Positions 7,981-15,991 of a stretch of DNA of 64,000 bases are shown piece after piece; the first letter of the stretch is position 1, and every line of letters starts with the position of its first letter. Where the stretch lies: the NCBI GenBank assembly GCA_015075545.1, contig JABTUC010000008.1:1-64000 (forward strand). Direction: 5' to 3'. The notes below the pieces were generated by a model, which was given only the letters and a program-made list of their open reading frames with translations, was not told the origin of the DNA and did no database searches. Source of the stretch: Ideonella sp. GTDB lineage: Bacteria; Pseudomonadota; Gammaproteobacteria; Burkholderiales; Burkholderiaceae_C. The position numbers and the translations under genes were made by a program.

Positions 7981-9657
7981 ATGACACGCAAACCCACACT
8001 GCGCCGCTGGCTCGGCGCGCTTGCCGGCGCACTCGCGCTGCTGGCCGGCTGCGGCGGTGGCGGCGTCGGCTCGGGAGGCACCGGCAGCGCGATGGCGCTG
8101 GGCACCGTCGACGGTTTCGGCAGCATCTTCATCGGCGGCGAGCGCTGCGACGCGGTCGGCGCGCGCATCGAGTACGACACCGTGCCCGGCGGCCCCGAGC
8201 CCGCGCAGGCCGACATCAAGCTCGGGCAGCGCGTCGAGGCCGATCTCGACGGCGCGAGCGCCGCCTGCAAGATCCTGGTCGCGCGCATCGCGCCCGAGGT
8301 GGTGGGCGTGGTCGGCTCGACGTCGCCGCTCACGGTGGCCGGCGCGCGGGTGATCGTCAACACCGACCCAGCCACCGGTCCGGTCACCGTGTTCGATGGC
8401 TACGACAGCGCAGCCGACATCGCGGTCGGCGATCGCGTCGAGGTGCACGGCAAGGCGGTCGACGACGGCAGCGGTGCGGCGATCCGCGCCACCCGCATCG
8501 AGCGCAAGCCGGCCACCGACACCTGGGTGCGCGTGGCCGGCGTGATCGCGGGCCTCGACACCACGGCCAAGACGTTCACGCTCGGCGCGCTGACCGTCGG
8601 CTACGACGCGTCGACCACGATCCTGCCCGCCGGCACCACGCTGGCCAACGGGCAGACGGTGGCGATGTGGAGCCTGTCTGCCGTCAGCGGCAACCAGGCG
8701 ACCGCGCGCTTCATCCGCGTGCTGCGCCGCAACTTCCCCAACGAGGCCGCGGTACGCGTGCAGGGCCCGGTCAGCGGCTGCAACGGCGCCAACCCGTGCA
8801 CCGAGCCGGTGATCGACGGCGTGGCCGTGCTGATCACCGCGCAGACGCGGTTCACCTGGGGCCGCGCCAGCGACGTGGCCGACGGCCGCTCGATGCACGT
8901 GCGCGGCACCTTCGACGCCGCCAGCGGCAAGCTGGTGGCCACCGCGGTGGCGGTGCGCCGCTTCGACCCCGACGCCGGCCTGGTGACGCTGCTGGGCACG
9001 GTCACCGACTACTCGAGTGCGGGCAGCGAGACCAACTTCCGCGTGCGCGGCGTGCCGGTCACCATCGACGGCAACACCAACATCGCCGGCGGCTGCACGG
9101 TCGACGACGGCAAGCTGGTCGCGGTGGCCGGGCACATCGTCGGCTCGTCGGTGCTCGCCACCGGCGTCGGCTGCCCGGCGCTCGCGGTGGGCACGGTGGT
9201 CGACGTCTATGCGCAGGTGACCGACCTCGACGCGACGGCGCGCACCTTCAGGTTCGGCAACGTCGGGCCGTTGCTCAGCCTGGTGACGATCCACTACAGC
9301 GACCTCACCGCGTTCCACGGCTTCTCGACGACGCCGCTGGCCAACGGCCAGTACGTCGCGCTGCGCGCGGTGTACCGTGGCCTCGGCGACGGCTTCCTGG
9401 CCACGCGGGTGATCCTCGACGACACGCCGCCCGCCTCACCCACCGGCGGCCCGGTGTTGCGCAGCATCGGCATCGCGCACGGCATCACCGCCACGTCGCT
9501 GAAGGTGGGGCTCGTTCAGATGGCGATCGTCTTGGGCGCCACCGAGCCGCTGGGCAGCGACGTCGTCAACGGCACCGTGGTGCGCGCCTGGTTCTACCGC
9601 GACGTGCCCAATGCGCGCTGGGTGGCACTGCGGGTGCGGCCCGCACCGTTGTTCTAG
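7981..9657 (+). CDS. DUF5666-repeat lipoprotein
   Basis: A 558-residue predicted lipoprotein. The N-terminus is a lipoprotein signal: basic start, LAGALALLAG and the lipobox Cys in LLAGCGGGG, followed by a Gly/Ser linker. The rest is built from repeated beta-rich DUF5666-like units of about 75 residues, marked by recurring phrases such as GTVDGFGSIFIGG, VRVAGVIAGLDTTAKTFTLG, VRVQGPVSG, LLGTVTDYSS and VYAQVTDLDATARTF. A strong ribosome site (GGAGG) lies before the ATG. The pair with the DUF6502 gene looks like a two-gene unit. Function is unknown; the topology suggests a surface or periplasmic binding protein. Confidence 0.85.
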   Translation: MTRKPTLRRWLGALAGALALLAGCGGGGVGSGGTGSAMALGTVDGFGSIFIGGERCDAVGARIEYDTVPGGPEPAQADIKLGQRVEADLDGASAACKILVARIAPEVVGVVGSTSPLTVAGARVIVNTDPATGPVTVFDGYDSAADIAVGDRVEVHGKAVDDGSGAAIRATRIERKPATDTWVRVAGVIAGLDTTAKTFTLGALTVGYDASTTILPAGTTLANGQTVAMWSLSAVSGNQATARFIRVLRRNFPNEAAVRVQGPVSGCNGANPCTEPVIDGVAVLITAQTRFTWGRASDVADGRSMHVRGTFDAASGKLVATAVAVRRFDPDAGLVTLLGTVTDYSSAGSETNFRVRGVPVTIDGNTNIAGGCTVDDGKLVAVAGHIVGSSVLATGVGCPALAVGTVVDVYAQVTDLDATARTFRFGNVGPLLSLVTIHYSDLTAFHGFSTTPLANGQYVALRAVYRGLGDGFLATRVILDDTPPASPTGGPVLRSIGIAHGITATSLKVGLVQMAIVLGATEPLGSDVVNGTVVRAWFYRDVPNARWVALRVRPAPLF

Positions 9658-9668
9658 ACGATGCGAAC

Positions 9669-9693
9669 GAGGGCCCGACCGCGTCGGGCCCTC
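9669..9693. terminator. Strong hairpin between convergent genes
   Basis: A perfect 11-bp stem, GAGGGCCCGAC ... GTCGGGCCCTC, with a 3-base loop, fills the gap between the DUF5666 gene and the acyl-CoA synthetase stop codon. It probably ends transcription in both directions. Confidence 0.8.
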
Positions 9694-11406
9694 TCATTCA
9701 CGCTCGGCCCTTTGCGCCTCGAGCTTGCGCAGCACCGCGCGCTGCACCTTGCCGGTGGTGGTCATCGGCAGCGCGTTGATGAACTCGATCTCCTTGGGGT
9801 ACTCGTACGGCGCGAGCTTGCCGCGCACGTGCGCCTGCAGCTCGGCCACCAGTTCGGCGCTGCCGCGCACGCCCTCGGCCAGCACGACGAAGGCCTTGAC
9901 CAGCGCGCCGCGCTCGGCGTCGGGCTTGGGCACCACCGCGGCGTTGGCCACCGCCGGGTGCTTGACGAGGCAGTTCTCGACCTCGCTCGGACCGATGCGG
10001 TAGCCGGCGGCCTTGAACATGTCGTCGCTGCGGCCCTGGTACCAGAGGTAGCCGTCGTCGTCCATCACCGCGGTGTCGCCGGTGCGGCACCAACTGTCGT
10101 CGGGGTCGCCGGTGAACTTGGCGCGCGTGGCCTCGTCGTTGCGCCAGTAGCCGAGGAAGAACACCGGGTCGGGGTCGCCGTGGCGGTCGCGCCGGTGCAC
10201 CGCCACGTCGCCCGGCGTGCCGGGTGCGCATTCGCGGCCCTGCTCGTCGATCACCGCGATGCGGTGACCGGGGTACGGCCGGCCCATGCTGCCCGCGCGC
10301 GCCGGCCAGCCGGCCGCGCTGCGGCCGCGGCCGTCGAGCGAGCGGCCGCAGTTGCCGACGACGTAGTTCATCTCGGTCTGGCCGAACATCTCGTTGACGG
10401 TGACGCCGAGCGCGCGCTCGCAGTACGCGAACACCGCATCGCCCACCGCCTCGCCGGCGCTCATGATCGCGCGCAGCTTCAGCGCGTAGCGCTCGCGCGG
10501 CGCCGGCACCGCCTTCATCATCGCCTTGAGCGCGGTCGGGAACAGGAAGGTGTGCGTCACGCCGTAGCGCTCGATCAGCTCGAACGCCTTCACCGGGTCG
10601 AAGCGCCCGGTGTAGCCGACGATCTCGCGGCCGAAGTACAGCGTCGGCAGCAAGGCGTCCATCAGGCCGCCGGTCCAGGCCCAGTCGGCCGGCGACCAGA
10701 ACACGGCGTCGTCCTGCGGGTACCAGTTCTGGCTGCAGACGAACCCCGGCAGGTTGCCGATCAGCGCGCGGTGCGGCATCAGCGCGCCTTTCGGCGGGCC
10801 GGTGGTGCCACTGGTGTAGATCAGCACCGCCGGGTCGTCGGCCGCGGTGTCCACCGGATCGAACTGCTCGCCCTGGCCGCGCAGCGCCTCGCTCCACTCG
10901 ACGTCGCCCTGCCCGTCGGCAGCGCCGACGCCGACCACGTGCGCCAGCGCCGGGCAGTCGGCGCGCGCGGCGACGACGGCGCCGAGCGCGGTCGCATCGA
11001 CGATCGCGCACACCGCTGCGCTGTCGCGCAGGCGGTACTGCAGCGCGTCGACGCCGAACAGCATCGACAGCGGCATCGCCACCGCACCGACGCCGTAGAC
11101 GGCCATGTGCGCCACCGCAGTGTCGATGCGCTGCGGCAGCACGATCGCCACGCGGTCGCCGCGCTGCACGCCGAGCGCGCGCAGCAGGTTGGCGGCGCGC
11201 CCGGCCTGGCGCTGCAGTTGCCCGTAGCTGATGCGCAGCCGCGCGCCGTTGTCCTGCTCGCAGCGGATGGCGATCGCCTCGGGCGTGTCGCGCGCCCAGC
11301 GTGCGCAGCACGCCTCGGCGAGGTTGAAGCGCGCCGGCACGTGCCAGCGGAAGTCGCGGTGGATCGCGTCGTAACGGTCGGCCGCCGCCATGCGTTGCCC
11401 CTTCAT
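9694..11406 (-). CDS. Acyl-CoA synthetase (AMP-forming, acetyl/medium-chain type)
   Basis: A 570-residue ANL-superfamily ligase that activates a carboxylic acid to its adenylate and then to acyl-CoA. The P-loop-like motif is LIYTSGTTGPPKGALMPH, the A5 motif is NEMFGQTEMN, the hinge is YLWYQGRSDDMFKAAGYRIG and the catalytic lysine lies in MTTTGKVQR near the C-terminus. ADWAWTGGLMDALLPTLYFG is typical of the short/medium-chain AcsM-like branch. The ATG at 11406 overlaps the stop of the GNAT gene (ATGA), so the two are coupled; another ATG lies five codons inside. The exact acid is not determinable. Confidence 0.9.
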   Translation of the reverse strand: MKGQRMAAADRYDAIHRDFRWHVPARFNLAEACCARWARDTPEAIAIRCEQDNGARLRISYGQLQRQAGRAANLLRALGVQRGDRVAIVLPQRIDTAVAHMAVYGVGAVAMPLSMLFGVDALQYRLRDSAAVCAIVDATALGAVVAARADCPALAHVVGVGAADGQGDVEWSEALRGQGEQFDPVDTAADDPAVLIYTSGTTGPPKGALMPHRALIGNLPGFVCSQNWYPQDDAVFWSPADWAWTGGLMDALLPTLYFGREIVGYTGRFDPVKAFELIERYGVTHTFLFPTALKAMMKAVPAPRERYALKLRAIMSAGEAVGDAVFAYCERALGVTVNEMFGQTEMNYVVGNCGRSLDGRGRSAAGWPARAGSMGRPYPGHRIAVIDEQGRECAPGTPGDVAVHRRDRHGDPDPVFFLGYWRNDEATRAKFTGDPDDSWCRTGDTAVMDDDGYLWYQGRSDDMFKAAGYRIGPSEVENCLVKHPAVANAAVVPKPDAERGALVKAFVVLAEGVRGSAELVAELQAHVRGKLAPYEYPKEIEFINALPMTTTGKVQRAVLRKLEAQRAERE

Positions 11407-11897
11407 CGTGCGAACCTCTGCAATGCGTCGCCGGTCACCCGGCAGATGCGCCAGTCGGGCATCACGGTCGCCCCCATGCCCTGGTAGAAGCCGATCGCGT
11501 GCTGGTTCCAGTCGAGCACGCTCCATTCGAAGCGGCCGCAGTCGCGCTGCACCGCCAGCGCGCCCAGGTGCTCGAGCAGCGCGCGCCCGAGGCCGTGGCC
11601 GCGGTGCTGCGGCCTGACGTACAGATCCTCCAGGTAGAGGCCCGGCTTGGCGAGGAAGGTCGAGAAGTTGGTGAAGTACAGCGCGAATGCCACCACCTCG
11701 CCATCGACCTCGCCGACCGTGCACTCGGCCACCGGCTTGTCGCCGAACAGGTGAGGCTGCAGCGTCTGCGGCGTCACCTGCAGCAGGTGGGTGAGCTGCT
11801 CGAACTCGGCCAGTTCGCGGATCAGCGCGACGATCGCCGGCACGTCGCGCGGCTCGGCGGCACGCAGCCTGTGCCGGGGTGCACGGATGTCGTTCAT
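11403..11897 (-). CDS. GNAT-family N-acetyltransferase (diamine acetyltransferase-like)
   Basis: A 164-residue acetyl-CoA-dependent transferase. The acetyl-CoA loop is VRPQHRGHGLGRALLEHLG (R/Q-x-x-G-x-G/A motif), preceded by the strand LYLEDLYVRP and followed by WSVLDWNQHAIGFYQGMGA. The arrangement AEFEQLTHLLQVTP ... FALYFTNFSTFLAKPGLYLEDL closely resembles the spermidine/spermine acetyltransferase branch, so an amine substrate is likely but inferred. It is translationally coupled to the downstream acyl-CoA synthetase. Confidence 0.9.
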   Translation of the reverse strand: MNDIRAPRHRLRAAEPRDVPAIVALIRELAEFEQLTHLLQVTPQTLQPHLFGDKPVAECTVGEVDGEVVAFALYFTNFSTFLAKPGLYLEDLYVRPQHRGHGLGRALLEHLGALAVQRDCGRFEWSVLDWNQHAIGFYQGMGATVMPDWRICRVTGDALQRFAR

Positions 11898-11958
11898 GCG
11901 CCGATTCTGTCACCGAGCCGACGGCGGCCCGCCGCGCCCTGCCCTACAGTGCCCGCCC

Positions 11959-12876
11959 ATGACCGCCGACTACCTGCCCCGACGCCCCGCGCAAAGCCGC
12001 TTCGTTCCCGTGCGCGGCCTGCGCTACCACGTCAACCTGTGGGGCGACCCCGATGCTGTCGACCGTCAGCGGCCGCTGCTGGTGTGGATGCACGGCTGGA
12101 TGGATGTCGGCGCCTCGCTGCAGTTCGTGGTCGACGCGATGCGCCAAGCGCGCGCGATCGCCGCGCCCGACTGGCGCGGCTTCGGCCGCACGGCGCCGCC
12201 ACCGCTGACCGACAGCTACTGGTTCCCCGACTACCTGGGCGACCTCGACGCGTTGCTCGACGCGCTGTCGCCGGGCGTGGCCGTCGACCTGGCCGGCCAC
12301 AGCATGGGCGGCAACGTGGTGATGACCTACGCCGGTGCGCGCCCCGAGCGCATCCGGCGGCTCGTCAACATGGAAGGCTTCGGCCTGCCCGAGGCGCCAC
12401 CGCAAGGCGCACCCGATCGGCTGCGCAAGTGGCTCGACGAACTGAAGACCCTGCAGCGGCTCAAGCCCTACGACAGCCTCGACGCCGTGGCGGCGCGACT
12501 GCTGAAGAACAACCCGCGCCTGCCGCGCGAGCGTGCGCAGTGGCTGGCAGCGCACTGGGCCGAGCGTCGCGACGACGGGCTGTGGCACGTGCTCGGCGAC
12601 CCGGCGCACAAGCGCGTCAACCCGGTGCCGTACCGCAAGGACGAGGCGCTCGCCGCCTGGCGGCGCATCGCCGCACCGACGCTGTGGATCGAGGGCGACG
12701 AGACCAACCCCGACCGCTGGTTCGGCCACCGCTACCCGCGCAGCGAGTTCGACGAGCGCATCGCGCTGGTGCGCGACCTGCGCCGCGTGCGCCTGGCGAA
12801 GTGCGGCCACATGCTGCACTTCGACCAGCCGCAGGCGCTCGCCGACACGATCGAGTCGTTCCTCGACGGCGCCTGA
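11959..12876 (+). CDS. Alpha/beta-fold hydrolase
   Basis: A 305-residue hydrolase. The oxyanion region is VWMHGWMDVG, the nucleophile elbow is LAGHSMGGNVVM (Ser near 115), and the late His is in AKCGHMLHFDQPQ; the acid is probably the Asp in IEGDETNPDRW. The sequence resembles the MhpC/soluble-epoxide-hydrolase-like serine hydrolases, without an obvious substrate. The start at 11959 is the ATG that gives a normal N-terminus; it is divergent from the GNAT gene with 61 bases between. Confidence 0.88.
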   Translation: MTADYLPRRPAQSRFVPVRGLRYHVNLWGDPDAVDRQRPLLVWMHGWMDVGASLQFVVDAMRQARAIAAPDWRGFGRTAPPPLTDSYWFPDYLGDLDALLDALSPGVAVDLAGHSMGGNVVMTYAGARPERIRRLVNMEGFGLPEAPPQGAPDRLRKWLDELKTLQRLKPYDSLDAVAARLLKNNPRLPRERAQWLAAHWAERRDDGLWHVLGDPAHKRVNPVPYRKDEALAAWRRIAAPTLWIEGDETNPDRWFGHRYPRSEFDERIALVRDLRRVRLAKCGHMLHFDQPQALADTIESFLDGA

Positions 12877-12889
12877 TGCCTGCGAAGAG

Positions 12890-12911
12890 GCCGGCGCCTA
12901 TGAGCGCCGGC
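12890..12911. terminator. Hairpin between alpha/beta hydrolase gene and otsB
   Basis: GCCGGCGC and GCGCCGGC form a perfect 8-bp stem with a 6-base loop between two convergent genes. There is no clear T-tract; the role is inferred from placement. Confidence 0.65.
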
Positions 12912-12931
12912 GCGTGCGGATCCGATGGCGC

Positions 12932-13687
12932 TCAGACGCGCGGCGGCTCGCTCAGCGCGAGGATGCGGTCGAGCAGGCGCGGCACCTCGCGCGGGCCAGC
13001 GATGAAGTAGCGCGCCGCCGACGCGCGGTGCACGCCGACCCGCACCGACAGCCACGATGCCTCGCCGGCGGCGAACACCGACTCGTCGTTGACGTCGTCG
13101 CCGAGGTACAGCACCGAGCCGGCGCCGGTGCGCTCGACCAGCCGGCGCAGCGCGGCGGCCTTGTCGTCGGCGCCCGCGGGCACCACGTTGGTCACCATCT
13201 TGCCGCCGAACACGTGCAGTTGCGGTGGCGGCGGACTCAGCAGCCGCTCGATCGCCGCGCGCGCGATCGAGCGGTCGGCCGCGAGGCGGTAGTGCAGCGC
13301 CAGCGACGCGCCCTTGTCCTCGATGCTGACGCCGCAGCGCTGCAGCTCGACCGCCGCGCCGCGCAGGCGCTCGCGCAACCCGTCGAGCGTTGCCGCCCGG
13401 CCCGCGGGCTCGCTGGCATCCTCGGCGCCATGGTTGCCCACCACGTGCGCCGGCTCGAAACCCAGGCGGGCGTGCAGATCGGCCAGGCTGCGCCCGGAGA
13501 TCACCGCCACCGGCAGGCGCTGCACCAGTTGCCGCAGGCGGCGCAGCGTGGCGGTCGGCACGCGCGCCTGCTGCGGCAGCGCGACGATCGGCGCCAGCGT
13601 GCCGTCGAAATCGAACGCCAGCAGCGGGTGCCGCGCCATCAGCGCGGCGAGGTCGGCTTCGCCTTCGGTGCTGAACAGGTGGCGCAC
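12932..13687 (-). CDS. otsB: Trehalose-6-phosphate phosphatase
   Basis: A 251-residue HAD-superfamily phosphatase that removes phosphate from trehalose-6-phosphate. HAD motif I is LLAFDFDGTLAPI, motif II is VAVISGRSLADL, the cap region has VVGNHGAE and LALHYRLA, and motif IV is YLGDDVNDESVF (the family norm is GDDxTDE, with Asn here in place of Thr). GTG at 13687 is the first start that does not run into the otsA gene. It follows the otsA-like gene after 17 bases on the same strand, completing the two-step trehalose path. Confidence 0.92.
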   Translation of the reverse strand: MRHLFSTEGEADLAALMARHPLLAFDFDGTLAPIVALPQQARVPTATLRRLRQLVQRLPVAVISGRSLADLHARLGFEPAHVVGNHGAEDASEPAGRAATLDGLRERLRGAAVELQRCGVSIEDKGASLALHYRLAADRSIARAAIERLLSPPPPQLHVFGGKMVTNVVPAGADDKAAALRRLVERTGAGSVLYLGDDVNDESVFAAGEASWLSVRVGVHRASAARYFIAGPREVPRLLDRILALSEPPRV

Positions 13688-13704
13688 GACAGCCCGGCCC
13701 GACC

Positions 13705-15936
13705 TTACGATTGCATGTAGCGCTGCACGCGCGCCTCGATGCGCGCGCGCAGGCGCCAGCGGCCGGCGTCGGCGAGCATGCGCCCGGCCCAGCGGTAGAC
13801 GTTGTTCTCGCGCACCGTCATGCGCAGCGCGCCCATGCGCTCGCGCTGCTCGGCCACGGGCATCGTCGCCGCGCGGTGCAGCGCGTCGGCCGACTCCTCC
13901 ACGTGGTAGGGGTTGACGATCAGCGCCTCGGTCATCTCGCGCGCGGCGCCCGCGAAGCGGCTGAGGATCAGCACGCCCTGCACGTCGTCGCGCGCGGCGA
14001 CGAACTCCTTGCTCACCAGGTTCATGCCGTCGTGCAGGCTGGTCACCACGCACATGTCGGCGGCGCGGAACAGTTCGTTGACGGCGTCGTGCTCGTGGTG
14101 CTCGATCAGCAGGTGCACCGGCTTGTAGCCGGGGGTGCCGAAGCGCGTATCGATGCGCTCGGCGGTACGCTCGATGCGCTCGCGGAAGCTGCGGTACTCC
14201 TCGAGCGCGCTGCGCGTCGGCGCGGCCACCTGCACGAACACGAAGCGGCCGCGCCACTGCGGGTAGCGATCGAGCAGGTTCTCCACGGCGTACAGACGCT
14301 CGAGGATGCCCTTGGTGTAGTCGAAGCGGTCGACGCCCACGGCCAGGCAGGTGTCGGCGGCCAGGCCCAGCCGCTCGAACACGCGGCGGCGGCATTCGGC
14401 CACCGGCGGCCACGCGCTCCGCTGCGCCTCCGACGGCCACTCGATCGAGATCGGGTAGCTCGCGATCAGCGTCTCCTGGCCCTGGAACGAGATCGACGAG
14501 TGCTCGTGCTCGATGCGCGCCTCGAGGTAGCGATCGACCGTCTCGATGAAGTTCTTGCAGTGGAACTGCGTGTGGAAGCCGAGGATCGTGCTGCCGAGCA
14601 TGCCCTGCAGGATCTCGCGCCGCCACGGGCAGATGCCGAACGACTCGGGGTTCGGCCACGGAATGTGCCAGAAGGTGAGGACGGTGGCGCGCGGCAGCCG
14701 CTCGGCGATCATCTGCGGCAGCAGCGCGAAGTGGTAGTCCTGCACCAGCACCACCGGGTCCTCGCCGCGCGCCTCCTGCACCACGGCGTCGGCGAAGCGC
14801 TGGTTGACGATGCGGTACTGCTCCCAGTCGGCCTCGCGGAACACCGGGCGCACGTGCGCCACGTGGCACAGCGGCCACAGGCCCTCGTTGGCGAAGCCGT
14901 AGTAGTAGCCCTGCTCCTCGGCCTGGCTGAGCCAGATGCGGCGCAGCCGGTACTCGGGGTGGCCCGGCGGTACACCGACGCGGTCGTTGGCGTCGACCAC
15001 GTCGCGGTCGGCGCTGCCGCTGCCGTGCGCGATCCAGGTGCCCGAGCAGGCGCGCATCACCGGCTCGACCGCAGTCACCAGGCCGCTGGCCGGCCGCTTG
15101 ACGACCACGCCGTCGGCCCCGCGCTCGTGGATGTAGGGCTCGCGGTTGGACACCACGATCACCTGGTCGCCGCGCAATTGCGTGTGCAGCAGCGCGCGCA
15201 GCCGCTCGGCATCCCACTCGGTCACCAGGCCCTGGCTGCGGCGGAACTCGTCCTCCAGGTCGCGCAGCCGCGCGCGCACCTCGGCCACCACCGGCTGCAG
15301 TTCGGGCGGCGGCAGCAGCGGCCGGATCAGCCCCTCGCCGCGCAGGATCGCGCGCATGCCCGACACCCAGCCACGCCAGCTCAGTTGCGCCACCACCATC
15401 GTGATCAGCGCGATCACCAGGCCGAGGCCGATGATGAAGATCACCAGGTACTGGCGCGTGTCCTGGCTGCGCCGGTCGACGAAGCTCAAGTCGTGCAGCA
15501 GCACCAGCGTATCGCCGCTGGCGTGGTTGTTGCCGGCCGGATAGACGCCGACGTGCACCGCGCCGGTGGGCAGCTCGAGCCGGTGATCGGGCTGCTCGGC
15601 GGTCGTGTGCGCGGCGGCGCAGGTCAAGCTGGTCGGGTAGGCGGCGCTGTGGCGCAGCAGCACGCCGTTCTTCGAGCACAACCCGATGGCCAGCAGCCGC
15701 TCGTCGCGCGCGGTGCGGTCGAACAACGCCTGCAGCCGCGCCGTCGAGCCGCTGGCCACCGCCTCGTCGATCGAGTCGGCCAGTGCGCCGGCCACCAGGG
15801 TGCCGCGGATCGTGAGGTCGCGCGAGAACCAGCGCAGGTTCAGGCGGTCCATCAGCGGCAGCACCACCAGCGCCGCCAACACCAGCGCCACCAGCAGCGG
15901 GATCAGGAACCGCAGCTGAAGTTGTAAGGTCTTCAT
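13705..15936 (-). CDS. otsA: Membrane-anchored trehalose-6-phosphate synthase (sensor-like N-terminus fused to GT20)
   Basis: A 743-residue fusion. Residues 9-31 and about 163-186 are transmembrane; the roughly 130 residues between (with CSKNGVLLRHSAAYPTSLTC) would lie in the periplasm, like a two-component sensor or CHASE-type module. Residues about 187-250 are a HAMP-like/coiled linker. Residues from 257 on are a full GT20 domain that joins UDP-glucose to glucose-6-phosphate: VIVVSNREPYIH, VLVQDYHFALLPQMI, AVGVDRFDYTKGI and SLHDGMNLVSKEFVA. Soluble OtsA is usually about 470 residues, so the N-terminal 250 are extra. It lies ahead of otsB and diverges from the GH15 gene. Confidence 0.92.
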   Translation of the reverse strand: MKTLQLQLRFLIPLLVALVLAALVVLPLMDRLNLRWFSRDLTIRGTLVAGALADSIDEAVASGSTARLQALFDRTARDERLLAIGLCSKNGVLLRHSAAYPTSLTCAAAHTTAEQPDHRLELPTGAVHVGVYPAGNNHASGDTLVLLHDLSFVDRRSQDTRQYLVIFIIGLGLVIALITMVVAQLSWRGWVSGMRAILRGEGLIRPLLPPPELQPVVAEVRARLRDLEDEFRRSQGLVTEWDAERLRALLHTQLRGDQVIVVSNREPYIHERGADGVVVKRPASGLVTAVEPVMRACSGTWIAHGSGSADRDVVDANDRVGVPPGHPEYRLRRIWLSQAEEQGYYYGFANEGLWPLCHVAHVRPVFREADWEQYRIVNQRFADAVVQEARGEDPVVLVQDYHFALLPQMIAERLPRATVLTFWHIPWPNPESFGICPWRREILQGMLGSTILGFHTQFHCKNFIETVDRYLEARIEHEHSSISFQGQETLIASYPISIEWPSEAQRSAWPPVAECRRRVFERLGLAADTCLAVGVDRFDYTKGILERLYAVENLLDRYPQWRGRFVFVQVAAPTRSALEEYRSFRERIERTAERIDTRFGTPGYKPVHLLIEHHEHDAVNELFRAADMCVVTSLHDGMNLVSKEFVAARDDVQGVLILSRFAGAAREMTEALIVNPYHVEESADALHRAATMPVAEQRERMGALRMTVRENNVYRWAGRMLADAGRWRLRARIEARVQRYMQS

Positions 15937-15991
15937 CGAGTGCTATCGTTCGGCCGGCGCAACGGACCGATGGCGGGCCCACGGGGCACCA

